This document shows positions 24,760 through 32,929 of a stretch of DNA of 64,000 nucleotides, piece after piece (the first letter of the stretch is position 1; each line of letters begins with the position of its first letter). The translations under genes were made by a program, and so were the position numbers. The notes under the pieces were generated by a model. It ran no database searches. It had not been told where the DNA came from and worked only from the letters and a program-made list of their open reading frames with translations. Origin of the DNA: Streptomyces angustmyceticus. GTDB taxonomy: Bacteria; Actinomycetota; Actinomycetes; Streptomycetales; Streptomycetaceae. Location: the NCBI RefSeq assembly GCF_019933235.1, contig NZ_CP082945.1:6113501-6177500 (forward strand). The letters are read 5' to 3'.

Positions 24760-26886
24760 ATGCGGCCCGTATCAAGCATCGAACGCACGGTGGCGCCCTT
24801 CGAGGTCGTCAGCCCCTTCCAGCCCAGCGGCGACCAGCCCACGGCCATCGCCGAACTCGAGCGGCGCATCCGCGGGGGTGAAAAGGACGTCGTCCTGCTC
24901 GGCGCGACCGGCACCGGAAAGTCGGCGACCACCGCGTGGATGATCGAGAAGCTGCAGCGCCCGACCCTCGTCCTGGCGCCCAACAAGACGCTCGCGGCCC
25001 AGCTCGCCAACGAATTCCGCGAGCTGTTGCCCCACAACGCCGTCGAGTACTTCGTCTCCTACTACGACTACTACCAGCCCGAGGCGTACGTCCCGCAGTC
25101 CGATACGTACATCGAGAAGGACTCCTCCATCAACGAGGAGGTCGAGCGGCTGCGGCACTCCGCGACGAATTCGCTGCTCACCCGGCGTGATGTCGTCGTG
25201 GTCGCCTCGGTGTCCTGCATCTACGGCCTCGGTACGCCGCAGGAGTACGTCGACCGGATGGTGCCGCTGAAGGTCGGTGACGAATTCGACCGGGACGCCC
25301 TGCTGCGCCGCTTCGTCGACATCCAGTACACCCGCAACGACGTGGCCTTCACCCGCGGCACCTTCCGGGTGCGCGGCGACACCATCGAGATCTTCCCGGT
25401 GTACGAAGAGCTGGCCGTGCGGATCGAGATGTTCGGCGACGAGGTCGAGGCGCTGTCCACCCTCCACCCGCTCACCGGCGAGGTCATCAGCGACGACCAG
25501 GAGCTGTACGTCTTCCCGGCCAGCCACTACATCGCGGGCCCCGAGCGCATGGAGCGGGCCATCGCCGGGATCGAGGCCGAGCTCGCCGACAGCCTCGCCA
25601 CGATGGAGAAGCAGGGCAAGCACCTGGAGGCCCAGCGGCTGCGGATGCGCACCACCTACGACATCGAGATGATGCGTCAGATCGGCTCCTGCTCGGGCAT
25701 CGAGAACTACTCGATGCACATGGACGGCCGCGAGCCCGGTTCCGCGCCCAACACCCTCCTCGACTACTTCCCGGACGACTTCCTCCTGGTCATCGACGAG
25801 TCGCATGTCACGGTCCCGCAGATCGGTGCCATGTACGAGGGCGACGCCTCCCGTAAGCGCACCCTCGTCGAGCACGGCTTCCGGCTGCCGTCCGCCATGG
25901 ACAACCGGCCGCTGAAGTGGGAAGAGTTCCTGGGCCGCATCGGCCAGACCGTCTACCTTTCCGCGACCCCGGGGCCGTACGAGCTCGCCAGGGGCGACGG
26001 GTTCGTGGAGCAGATCATCCGGCCGACCGGTCTGGTCGACCCGGAGGTGGTGGTCAAGCCCACCGACGGGCAGATCGACGACCTGGTGCACGAGATCCGT
26101 ACGCGCACGGACAAGAACGAGCGCATCCTGGTCACCACCCTCACCAAGAAGATGGCCGAGGACCTCACCGACTACTTCCTGGAGCTCGGTATCCAGGTCC
26201 GCTATCTGCACAGCGACGTGGACACCCTGCGCCGGGTGGAGCTGCTGCGCGAGCTGCGATCGGGTGAGTACGACGTCCTGGTCGGCATCAACCTGCTGCG
26301 TGAGGGCCTCGACCTGCCCGAGGTCTCCCTGGTGGCCATTCTGGACGCCGACAAGGAGGGGTTCCTGCGGTCCGGTTCGGCGCTCATCCAGACCATCGGA
26401 CGTGCGGCGCGCAACGTCTCCGGCCAGGTGCACATGTACGCCGACAAGGTCACCCCGGCGATGGAGAAGGCCATCGACGAGACCAACCGCCGCCGGGAGA
26501 AGCAGCTGGCGTACAACAAGGAGAACGGCATCGACCCGCAGCCGCTCCGCAAGAAGATCGGCGACATCGTCGCCACCATCGCCCGCGAGGAGATCGACAC
26601 CCAGGAGCTGCTGGGCACGGGGTACCGCAAGGGCACCGAGAAGGAGGCGCAGGGCAAGGCGCCGGTCCCGGCGCTCGGCGGCAGGGCCGCGAAGGGCAAG
26701 GGCGGCAAGGCGGAGGCGCTGACGGACCGTCCCGCCGCCGAACTGGCCGAGCTCATCGAGGAGATGACGGAGCGGATGCGGGCCGCCGCGGCCGAGCTGC
26801 AGTTCGAGGTCGCCGCCCGGCTGCGCGACGAGGTGGGCGAACTGAAGAAGGAACTGCGGCAAATGAGGGAAGCCGGGGTGAAGTAG
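24760..26886 (+). CDS. uvrB: Excinuclease ABC subunit B
   Basis: UvrB is the damage-verifying helicase-like subunit of nucleotide excision repair; it receives DNA from UvrA and recruits UvrC. 708 residues: Walker A G-A-T-G-T-G-K-S at 48-55, the beta-hairpin Y-Y-D-Y-Y-Q-P-E-A-Y near 107, D-E-S-H near 348, lobe 2 with L-V-G-I-N-L-L-R-E-G-L-D-L-P-E and Q-T-I-G-R-A-A-R-N, and a C-terminal UVR domain (about 660-700) that binds UvrC. A Gly/Lys/Ala-rich linker precedes the UVR domain. ATG 24760 is chosen from homology and from the -10 placed for a leaderless message. No Shine-Dalgarno is present. Confidence 0.98.
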   Translation: MRPVSSIERTVAPFEVVSPFQPSGDQPTAIAELERRIRGGEKDVVLLGATGTGKSATTAWMIEKLQRPTLVLAPNKTLAAQLANEFRELLPHNAVEYFVSYYDYYQPEAYVPQSDTYIEKDSSINEEVERLRHSATNSLLTRRDVVVVASVSCIYGLGTPQEYVDRMVPLKVGDEFDRDALLRRFVDIQYTRNDVAFTRGTFRVRGDTIEIFPVYEELAVRIEMFGDEVEALSTLHPLTGEVISDDQELYVFPASHYIAGPERMERAIAGIEAELADSLATMEKQGKHLEAQRLRMRTTYDIEMMRQIGSCSGIENYSMHMDGREPGSAPNTLLDYFPDDFLLVIDESHVTVPQIGAMYEGDASRKRTLVEHGFRLPSAMDNRPLKWEEFLGRIGQTVYLSATPGPYELARGDGFVEQIIRPTGLVDPEVVVKPTDGQIDDLVHEIRTRTDKNERILVTTLTKKMAEDLTDYFLELGIQVRYLHSDVDTLRRVELLRELRSGEYDVLVGINLLREGLDLPEVSLVAILDADKEGFLRSGSALIQTIGRAARNVSGQVHMYADKVTPAMEKAIDETNRRREKQLAYNKENGIDPQPLRKKIGDIVATIAREEIDTQELLGTGYRKGTEKEAQGKAPVPALGGRAAKGKGGKAEALTDRPAAELAELIEEMTERMRAAAAELQFEVAARLRDEVGELKKELRQMREAGVK

Positions 26887-26922
26887 GGGGAACGGCAGCG
26901 GCCGACGGGGGGACCGGGGCGG

Positions 26923-26943
26923 CGCGCGGCGGTCCGCCGCGCG
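26923..26943 (+). terminator. Possible uvrB terminator
   Basis: An 8-bp stem CGCGCGGC / GCCGCGCG with loop GGTCC, about 35 nt after the uvrB stop, in a strongly GC-rich run. Confidence 0.45.
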
Positions 26944-27124
26944 GCGGCCCGCCCTCGCCCGGTGCGGTATCGCCGCACGTGGGCGGGGTGCGTCCGGCGG
27001 TGCCCGGTGTGTTGCAGAAGCGCCACAAAACGCGGGTCCCGTGCCTCCCCGGCCCGGCGTCGTGCATAGGGTCGAAGGGGCCGCCGGAGAGCTGGGCGGG
27101 GACAGTACAGAGAGGGGACGACGC

Positions 27125-27703
27125 GTGACGGTCAACTTGTCCAAGGGACAGGGCATCAGCCTGCAGAAGTCCGACGGAGGGAACCTGACCGCGGTGCGGA
27201 TGGGGCTGGGGTGGCGCTCGGCGCCGCGCCGCGGCCTGTTCGGCAGGCGGACCAGCGAGATCGACCTCGACGCCTCGGCGGTGCTGTTCGCCGACAAGAA
27301 GCCGATAGACGTCGTCTTCTTCCAGCACCTGGTCAGCGATGACGGCGCGGTCCGGCACACCGGCGACAACCTGGTCGGCGGCGCGGGCCAGGGCGGCGAC
27401 GACGAGGCGATCCTGGTCGACCTGGCCCGGGTGCCGGTGCACATCGACCAGATCGTGTTCACCGTCAACTCCTTCACCGGCCAGACGTTCGCCGAGGTGG
27501 AGGACGCCTTCTGCCGCCTGGTGGACGAGACCACGGGCCAGGAGCTGGCCCGCTACACCCTCACCGGCGGCGGCAACTACACCGCACAGGTCATGTCCAA
27601 GGTGCACCGCGTGGGCAACGGCTGGCAGATGACCGCCATCGGCGAGCCCTCCGTCGGCCGCACGTTCCAGGACCTGGTGCCGGCGATCCTGCCGCACCTG
27701 TAA
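27125..27703 (+). CDS. terD: TerD-family protein
   Basis: 192 residues with the TerD fold: M-T-V-N-L-S-K-G-Q-G-I-S-L start, L-G-W-R with an inserted basic loop, the calcium-binding signature D-L-D-A-S-A-V-L-F-A-D-K-K, H-T-G-D-N-L-V-G-G and G-D-D-E-A-I-L-V-D-L, V-F-T-V-N-S-F-T-G-Q-T-F. TerD proteins bind Ca2+ and belong to the tellurite/phage/stress Ter network, thought to act at the membrane with TerC. GTG at 27125 is preferred because the family begins here and GAGGGG lies upstream. A TerD fusion follows and TerC lies beyond it, so the block is functionally coherent. Confidence 0.94.
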   Translation: MTVNLSKGQGISLQKSDGGNLTAVRMGLGWRSAPRRGLFGRRTSEIDLDASAVLFADKKPIDVVFFQHLVSDDGAVRHTGDNLVGGAGQGGDDEAILVDLARVPVHIDQIVFTVNSFTGQTFAEVEDAFCRLVDETTGQELARYTLTGGGNYTAQVMSKVHRVGNGWQMTAIGEPSVGRTFQDLVPAILPHL

Positions 27704-27729
27704 CCGTCACCGCCGCACCACCACCGTCG

Positions 27730-27794
27730 CGGCAGCGCGCACCGGGCCGCGCTGCCGGACCCCCGGGGCCGGTGCCCGGGTACGGCCCGGGCAC
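27730..27794 (+). terminator. Two consecutive hairpins between the TerD genes
   Basis: A 10-bp stem (27730-27739 with 27748-27757) and a 9-bp stem GTGCCCGGG/CCCGGGCAC (27772-27780 with 27786-27794) sit in the 115-bp gap. They may terminate or attenuate transcription into the next gene. Confidence 0.55.
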
Positions 27795-27818
27795 GCCACC
27801 ACCCCAGGGGGAACAACG

Positions 27819-30044
27819 ATGACGGCCGAGCTGGTCCGGGGGCAGAACCATCCACTGGACCGGAGCCGGGTGGAGATTCGGGTGACGGCGGGCTCCGCCG
27901 TCATGGCCGGGGTCACCCTCGGCGACGAGCAGGGCAGGCTCGCCGGCGCCGAGGCGGTGGCCCACCCGGGCGCGCCCCGGCGCACCGGCGTCGAGGTTTC
28001 CCGCCAGGCGGCCGCCGAGCACCGTCTTGCGGTGGACCTCGACGCGCTGCCCGCGGCCGTCCACCGGGTGAGCGTGCTGCTGGCGCTGCCCGGCGGCATC
28101 GGCGCCGTGACCGCCTTCGGGGCGTGCGCCGCGCCCTCCGTCACCGTCACCGGCCCCGACGGCACCGGCATCGCCCACTACATCGTCACCGGCCTGGGCG
28201 CCGAGTCCGCCGTCGTCGCCGTGGAGCTCTACCGCAGGCAGGGCGACTGGAAGGTGCGCGCCGTCGGCCAGGGCTACGCCGACGGCCTCACGGCGATGCT
28301 GCACGACCAGGGTCTGCCGCAGGCGGCGGAGCTGGCCACGGAGATCGAGGACGCGGTCAGCCGGGGGCAGGCCCGCGCGGTCCCCTCGCCCGCCCCCGTG
28401 GCGGCGAGCCGATCCGACCGCCCCGCGACCGGCCCGGCCGCAGCGGACCGGCCGGCTCCCACGGACCGTCCGGCCCCCGCACACCCTCCCGCCTCCGACG
28501 GCCCGGCACCCACCGGCACCGACAGCGACACCGGCCGCGGAACCGGAACCGGCGGCGGAACGGGCCCCGGCGACCGAACCGACACCGGCCACCGAACCGA
28601 CACCGGCCACCGAACCGACACCGGCCACCGAACCGACACCGGCCACCGAACCGACACCGGCCACCGAACCGACGCGGACCCCCGCCCCGAGCCCGCCGCC
28701 GACGCGTCAGCCTCCGCCGCCGGCGCCCGCATCGACTACCGCCACCCCAAGCGCCGCAGCGCCCCCGCCCCCGGCCCGGCCAACGCTCCGGCCGAGGCCG
28801 GTCCGGCTCCGGCCGCGCCCGCCTCCTCGCCCCACGGCAGCCCCGGGGCGTCCGACGGCCCCCCGGCGCCCGTGGCCGGTGACGCCGCCGGCTGGAGCAT
28901 GGAGGAGCGGCTCTACAACCAGGTCTGGGGGATGTTCGAGGACCTGGCCCGCTCCGTCGCGGCCTACCGCAGCGCGTCCGGCTTCGCCGAGTCCCGGATG
29001 GAGCAGGAGCTCGACCAGGCCCTGTCCGACCCGCGCCACCGCCTCGGCACGGCCGCCGACGCCGCCCGCGCCACCGCCCGCGACCGGCACGCCGCCCTCG
29101 TCGCCCAGGCTCGCGCCGCCCTCGACCGCGACCTCGCCCAGCTCGCGGCCGAGTCGGCGGTCGTCGAACCCGCCCTGCCGCCCGCCTTCGCCCGCTGGGA
29201 CAACCCCGTCTGGCAGGGCTACCACGTCCCGTCGGAGCGTCCGATGGCGCTGCGCCTGGGCGACCTGCACCTCCCGGAAGTCCTGGACCTGCGCATTCCC
29301 ATGCTCGTCCGCCTTCCCCTGGAGCGCGGGCTGTGGATCGACAGCGGGACCGACGCCCACGCCGCGAGCCCCGGCCCCGGGCGCGACGTCACCCGGCGGG
29401 AGCTGGGCAGCGCGCTCACCGACGGGCCGCCCGACGAGGCCGCGGTGCGCCGGCTGGCCATGGAGACGGCCGTGGCGATCGCCGCCCGGCTGCTCGCCGT
29501 CCACCCCGCGGGTGACTTCGCGGTCCAGGTCATCGACCCCGGCGGTACCGCGGCGCCCGCGCTCGCGCCGCTGGTGGAGAGCGGCGCGCTGGCCGCGGCA
29601 CCGATGCCCGGCGCGCGGGGCGTGGCCGCGGTGCTGGAGATGCTGACCCGCCGGGTGGAACTCGTCCGGATGGCGGTGCGCCACCGGGCCGGGGACTCGC
29701 TCCCGCCGGATCTCGACACCGCCGACCAGCTGCTGATCGTGCACGACTTCCCGCACGGCTTCGACGACCGCGCCCTCACCCGGCTCCGCTACCTCGCCGA
29801 CGAGGGGCCGGCCGTCGGCGTGCATCTGCTGATGGTCGCCGACCGTGCCAGGACCGGGGAGTACGGCCCGGTCCTGGACCCGCTGTGGCGCTCGCTGCTG
29901 CGGATCACACCGGTCCCCGACACCCATCTCGCCGACCCCTGGGTCGGCCATGCCTGGACCTACGAGCCCTCGCTCGTCCCGGCGGGGAGCCAGGTGGTGC
30001 GTCAGGTGCTGGGCCGGGTCGCGGCTGCCCGCCGAGCATCCTGA
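27819..30044 (+). CDS. TerD-domain fusion protein with FtsK/SpoIIIE-like C-terminal region
   Basis: 741 residues. Residues 1-190 form a TerD-like barrel, though the D-L-D-A-S-A calcium loop of canonical TerD is poorly conserved. Residues 195-350 are a Pro/Ala/Thr-rich linker containing five perfect D-T-G-H-R-T repeats. From about 355 (W-S-M-E-E-R-L-Y-N-Q-V) an alpha-helical stretch leads to a region with M-A-L-R-L-G-D-L-H-L-P-E, L-V-R-L-P-L-E-R-G-L-W-I-D and a Walker-B-like L-L-I-V-H-D-F-P near 640, then G-V-H-L-L-M-V-A-D-R. This looks like an FtsK/SpoIIIE-type ATPase core, but I find no Walker A. Probably a scaffold in the Ter system. Confidence 0.75.
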   Translation: MTAELVRGQNHPLDRSRVEIRVTAGSAVMAGVTLGDEQGRLAGAEAVAHPGAPRRTGVEVSRQAAAEHRLAVDLDALPAAVHRVSVLLALPGGIGAVTAFGACAAPSVTVTGPDGTGIAHYIVTGLGAESAVVAVELYRRQGDWKVRAVGQGYADGLTAMLHDQGLPQAAELATEIEDAVSRGQARAVPSPAPVAASRSDRPATGPAAADRPAPTDRPAPAHPPASDGPAPTGTDSDTGRGTGTGGGTGPGDRTDTGHRTDTGHRTDTGHRTDTGHRTDTGHRTDADPRPEPAADASASAAGARIDYRHPKRRSAPAPGPANAPAEAGPAPAAPASSPHGSPGASDGPPAPVAGDAAGWSMEERLYNQVWGMFEDLARSVAAYRSASGFAESRMEQELDQALSDPRHRLGTAADAARATARDRHAALVAQARAALDRDLAQLAAESAVVEPALPPAFARWDNPVWQGYHVPSERPMALRLGDLHLPEVLDLRIPMLVRLPLERGLWIDSGTDAHAASPGPGRDVTRRELGSALTDGPPDEAAVRRLAMETAVAIAARLLAVHPAGDFAVQVIDPGGTAAPALAPLVESGALAAAPMPGARGVAAVLEMLTRRVELVRMAVRHRAGDSLPPDLDTADQLLIVHDFPHGFDDRALTRLRYLADEGPAVGVHLLMVADRARTGEYGPVLDPLWRSLLRITPVPDTHLADPWVGHAWTYEPSLVPAGSQVVRQVLGRVAAARRAS
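28581..28670 (+). repeat. Five perfect 18-bp tandem repeats inside the TerD fusion gene
   Basis: Unit GACACCGGCCACCGAACC repeated five times without a mismatch, preceded by a partial unit. It is in frame (D-T-G-H-R-T). Perfect identity implies recent expansion and likely copy-number variation between strains. Confidence 0.95.
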
Positions 30045-30100
30045 CCAGCTGTTTTGCCTATTTCTTTACTATTCATTGTCCTTCCTTTACGCTTCTTGGT
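30045..30100. other. AT-rich segment before the terC riboswitch
   Basis: The run from about 30051 to 30097 (TTTTGCCTATTTC..., CCTTCCTTTACGCTTC...) is by far the most AT-rich stretch nearby. It probably contains the terC promoter; several weak -10-like words (TACTAT, TATTCA) fit, none with a strong -35. Confidence 0.5.
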
Positions 30101-30232
30101 GCGGAGGGGAGTATTCCCACTGCGACGTACCCGTCATCACGGATTGCGAGTGTGACGAGATCCCGGGGCGTCGGTCCCGTTCCCCCATCCGGCGGAACGG
30201 GGCGGAAGAGACCTCCGGCAGCGACGACGCTG
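30101..30232 (+). ncRNA. yybP-ykoY family (Mn2+-sensing) riboswitch of terC
   Basis: The leader begins GCGGAGGGGAGTA, containing the conserved GGGGAGUA of loop L1. It has the CCGGCGGAAC segment in the L3 position and closes with GAGACCTCCG. Stem P1 is CGGAGG (30102-30107) with CCTCCG (30212-30217). The element lies directly upstream of a TerC-family gene, the classic partner of this riboswitch, which binds Mn2+ between L1 and L3. Recognised from motif and context, not by covariance search. Confidence 0.78.
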
Positions 30233-30258
30233 TAAGTGCCGTACGACTCTGCCGGAGG
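30212..30258 (+). promoter_or_regulatory. Anti-Shine-Dalgarno switch of the terC leader
   Basis: CCTCCGGCAG (30212-30221), which includes the 3' strand of P1, is perfectly complementary over 10 bp to CTGCCGGAGG (30249-30258), which contains the terC ribosome-binding site. The two pairings exclude each other, giving a translational ON switch when Mn2+ stabilises P1. Confidence 0.7.
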
Positions 30259-30262
30259 AGCA

Positions 30263-31246
30263 GTGGACGTTTCCCCTACCCTGTGGGCCCTGACCATCCT
30301 TGGCCTGTGCGCCCTGATCGCCGCCGATTTCTTCATCGGCGGCCGCAAACCGCACGAGGTCTCCCTCAAGGAGGCCGGCATCTGGACCGGCGTCTGGATC
30401 GCGCTGGCCACGCTCTTCGGCCTCGGGCTGCTGCTGTTCGGCGGCGCCGCCCCGGCCGGTGAGTTCTTCGCGGGCTTCATCACCGAGAAGTCCCTGAGCG
30501 TCGACAACCTCTTCGTCTTTGTCCTGATCATGGCGAAGTTCGCGGTCCCGACGATCTACCAGCAGCGGGTGCTGATGGTGGGTGTGCTGATCGCGCTGGT
30601 GCTGCGGGCCGGCTTCATCGGCGCGGGCGCCGCGATCATCGCCAACTTCTCCTGGGTCTTCTACCTCTTCGGCGCGTTCCTCATCTGGACCGCATGGAAG
30701 CTGATCAAGGAGGCGCGCGCCGAGGAGGAGGACGAGGAGTTCGAGGAGAACCGCTTCCTCAAGATGGTCGAGAGGCGCTTCCCGTCGACCGACAAGTACC
30801 ACGGCACCAAGCTGTTCGTGGTCGAGAACGGCAAGCGGCTGATGACGCCGATGCTGATCGTCATGCTGGCGATCGGCACCACCGACGTCCTCTTCGCCCT
30901 GGACTCCATCCCGGCGATCTTCGGCCTGACCCAGGACCCGTACATCGTCTTCACCGCCAACGCCTTCGCCCTGATGGGTCTGCGGCAGCTGTACTTCCTG
31001 ATCGGCGGACTGCTCAAGAAGCTGGTCCACCTCTCGTACGGCCTGTCGGTCATCCTCGGGTTCATCGGCGTGAAGCTGGTGCTGCACGCCCTGCACGAGT
31101 CCGGGGTGCCCGTTCCGGAGATCAGCATTCCGGTGTCGCTGGGCGTCATCTGCGCCGTCCTGGTCGTCACGACGCTCACCAGCCTGCGCGCCTCGAAGAA
31201 GCAGGCCGTCGCCGACGCGGCGGCCAAGGAGCGCATCGACGTCTGA
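30263..31246 (+). CDS. terC: TerC/Alx-family integral membrane protein
   Basis: 327 residues with seven to nine transmembrane helices. Diagnostic TerC motifs: A-L-I-A-A-D-F-F-I-G-G-R near 20, F-F-A-G-F-I-T-E-K-S-L-S-V-D-N-L-F-V-F near 80, and D-V-L-F-A-L-D-S-I-P-A-I-F-G-L near 210, whose acidic residues in membrane helices are thought to bind metal. Family members export or handle Mn2+ (Alx, MeeF/TerC). GTG at 30263 is taken because GGAGGAG is just upstream (tight 2-4 nt spacing); GTG at 30236 lies inside the leader and is unlikely. Control by a Mn2+ riboswitch supports a manganese role. Confidence 0.94.
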   Translation: MDVSPTLWALTILGLCALIAADFFIGGRKPHEVSLKEAGIWTGVWIALATLFGLGLLLFGGAAPAGEFFAGFITEKSLSVDNLFVFVLIMAKFAVPTIYQQRVLMVGVLIALVLRAGFIGAGAAIIANFSWVFYLFGAFLIWTAWKLIKEARAEEEDEEFEENRFLKMVERRFPSTDKYHGTKLFVVENGKRLMTPMLIVMLAIGTTDVLFALDSIPAIFGLTQDPYIVFTANAFALMGLRQLYFLIGGLLKKLVHLSYGLSVILGFIGVKLVLHALHESGVPVPEISIPVSLGVICAVLVVTTLTSLRASKKQAVADAAAKERIDV

Positions 31247-31261
31247 GGCCGGCCCACGACA

Positions 31262-31306
31262 CGGCGCCCGGGTCCCCCTTCCCGCAGGAGGGGGACCCGG
31301 GCGCCG
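31262..31306. terminator. terC terminator, 17-bp stem
   Basis: Perfect inverted repeat 31262-31278 with 31290-31306, loop of 11 nt. Confidence 0.85.
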
Positions 31307-31361
31307 CCGTTCGTACGGGCCCGCCCCCGGGAGGCGTGGGCGGGCCCGTACGAACGGCGGC
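31303..31361. terminator. Second convergent terminator, 20-bp or longer stem
   Basis: 31307-31326 pairs perfectly with 31338-31357, and can extend 4 bp further on each side into the first hairpin's 3' arm. It closes the minus-strand operon (MBL hydrolase) and terC from opposite directions. Confidence 0.85.
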
Positions 31362-31368
31362 ACCCGCG

Positions 31369-32025
31369 CTACCAGCCGCGCTCGCGCCACTCGGCGAGGT
31401 GCGGCCGCTCGGCGCCGAGGGTGGTGTCGTTGCCGTGACCCGGGTAGACCCAGGTCTCGTCGGGCAGTTCGCCGAAGAGCTTGTGCTCGACATCGTCGAT
31501 CAGGCGGACGAAGTTCTCGGCACTGCCGAAGGTGTTGCCGACCCCTCCGGGGAACAGGCAGTCGCCGGTGAACAGATGCGGGGCGCCGTGCGGGTCGTCG
31601 TAGACCAGTGCGATGCTGCCCGGGGTGTGGCCGACGAGGTGACGGGCGGTCAGCTCGACCCGTCCGACGGTGAGGGTGTCGCCGTCGTCGAGCAGCACGT
31701 CCGTGGGTACCGGGATGCCCTCGGCGTCGTACCGCCCCGCGCAGGTCCGCGCACCCGTCGCATCGACCACCTCGCGCAGCGCGCCCCAGTGGTCGCCGTG
31801 CCGGTGCGTGGTGACCACGGACCCGATGCCGCTGTCGCCGATCAGCGAGAGGAGGGTGTGCGGTTCGGCGGCCGCGTCGATCAGCACCTGCTCATCGGTC
31901 GCCCGGCACCGCAGCACATAGGCGTTGTTGTTCATCGGACCGACCGCGACCTTCGAGATCATCAGGTCGGTCAGCTCGTGCACGTCGGCCGGTCCGCCGA
32001 CCTTCACTGCTCCGCTGTAGCCCAT
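31369..32025 (-). CDS. MBL-fold metallo-hydrolase (glyoxalase II-like)
   Basis: 218 residues with the full metallo-beta-lactamase signature T-H-R-H-G-D-H near residues 73-79, then G-H-T-P-G-S-I near 134, L-F-T-G-D-C-L-F-P-G-G-V-G near 150 and the terminal P-G-H-G. The start M-G-Y-S-G-A-V-K-V and K-V-A-V-G-P-M-N-N-N-A-Y are typical of the actinobacterial glyoxalase II-like group, which hydrolyse thioesters (for example of mycothiol). It follows the mycothiol-type enzyme gene by 10 nt, so they are plausibly one operon, though a -10 (TAGAGT) is placed for a separate leaderless message. Confidence 0.9.
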   Translation of the reverse strand: MGYSGAVKVGGPADVHELTDLMISKVAVGPMNNNAYVLRCRATDEQVLIDAAAEPHTLLSLIGDSGIGSVVTTHRHGDHWGALREVVDATGARTCAGRYDAEGIPVPTDVLLDDGDTLTVGRVELTARHLVGHTPGSIALVYDDPHGAPHLFTGDCLFPGGVGNTFGSAENFVRLIDDVEHKLFGELPDETWVYPGHGNDTTLGAERPHLAEWRERGW

Positions 32026-32031
32026 GGGACC

Positions 32032-32037
32032 ACTCTA
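32032..32037 (-). promoter_or_regulatory. -10 hexamer of the MBL hydrolase gene (leaderless)
   Basis: TAGAGT on the minus strand, 6 nt before the ATG; its first three bases coincide with the TAG stop codon of the upstream gene. Confidence 0.5.
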
Positions 32038-32778
32038 GAGCGGCGGCACCACGGGCAGGTCGGAGCCGTGACTGTCGAGTTTGCCGCCCTCGTCGCGCCC
32101 GGTGAGCCAGCCCACCAGCGCCGTCGCGGAGCCCGTCACCACCACGGGGCCGTTCCCGGCGCCGGGGCCGGTGGCGAGCGCGCCGGTGCGCCAGCGGCGG
32201 CCGTCGTCGGTCCGCAGCTCCAACGGGGGCAGATCCGGGTGGCCGGCGAACTTGATGGTGGCCAGGAAGGCCAGTTCGCTGTCGACGAAGGCGGGCGAGA
32301 GCTGGTCGACGGTGTGGCCCACGCCGAGGTCGACATGGTGCAGTTCGAGCTCGGCCAGCCGGCGCAGGGGCAGCCGGTCGGCCCGTTCCACAACGTTGTT
32401 GCGCATCTCGACCTGGTAGGTCCGGCGATCCCGCGGCAGGGCGTCCATCGCCTTGTCGAACCGTGCCGCGGACTCCCTGAGGTCCGCCAGATGCGCCGCC
32501 AGCGGGCGGTCGGCGCCCCGCTCGATATCGGCCTCGCGGGCCTCGGGACCGGCGTACATCGGCGTGCGCACATCGGTCCGCGCCCAGGTCAGGAGGTTGC
32601 CCAGGGCGTCGGCGTTGCGGGCCAGATGGGACAGGACGTGGCCGCGGGTCCAGCCGGGCAGCAGCGACGGCTCGCCGATCGCCGCGTCGTCGAGCGTGCC
32701 GACCGCGGCGAGGAGCCGGTCGGTGGCCTCGCGGACGGCGGCCACGTCGTGCGGGAAGTCAGGCGCGGTGGGGGTCAT
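32035..32778 (-). CDS. Maleylpyruvate isomerase-family mycothiol-dependent enzyme
   Basis: 247 residues. The N-terminal DinB-like four-helix bundle carries L-L-P-G-W-T-R-G-H-V-L-S-H-L-A-R-N-A-D near residue 40 and E-L-E-L-H-H-V-D-L-G-V-G near 143, giving the His-Glu-His metal site of the MDMPI family. The C-terminal part is the SCP2-like MDMPI_C domain. Members use mycothiol as cofactor for isomerase or S-transferase reactions. With the glyoxalase-like gene behind it, a thiol-dependent detoxification pair is likely. A TAGCGT -10 lies 6 nt before the ATG. Confidence 0.9.
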   Translation of the reverse strand: MTPTAPDFPHDVAAVREATDRLLAAVGTLDDAAIGEPSLLPGWTRGHVLSHLARNADALGNLLTWARTDVRTPMYAGPEAREADIERGADRPLAAHLADLRESAARFDKAMDALPRDRRTYQVEMRNNVVERADRLPLRRLAELELHHVDLGVGHTVDQLSPAFVDSELAFLATIKFAGHPDLPPLELRTDDGRRWRTGALATGPGAGNGPVVVTGSATALVGWLTGRDEGGKLDSHGSDLPVVPPL

Positions 32779-32784
32779 GGTCCG

Positions 32785-32790
32785 ACGCTA
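32785..32790 (-). promoter_or_regulatory. -10 hexamer of the maleylpyruvate isomerase-family gene (leaderless)
   Basis: TAGCGT, then CGGACC, then ATG on the minus strand; same geometry as coaE. Confidence 0.5.
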
Positions 32791-32833
32791 GCGCCGTCGG
32801 GGCGGGCGCGGGAGTGGGCCGGCGCCGATCGGG

Positions 32834-32873
32834 GTGCACACGGGCGGAGCGTGGTGCACGCGGGCGGAGCGGG
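32834..32873. repeat. Two-copy 20-bp tandem repeat
   Basis: GTGCACACGGGCGGAGCGTG and GTGCACGCGGGCGGAGCGGG lie head to tail in the 150-bp gap between the FAD monooxygenase and the maleylpyruvate isomerase-family gene. Confidence 0.7.
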
Positions 32874-32929
32874 CGGCGCACGACGGCGGCGGACAACCGC
32901 CGGTCCGCGCCGCCCGCGAGGAGCGAGGT

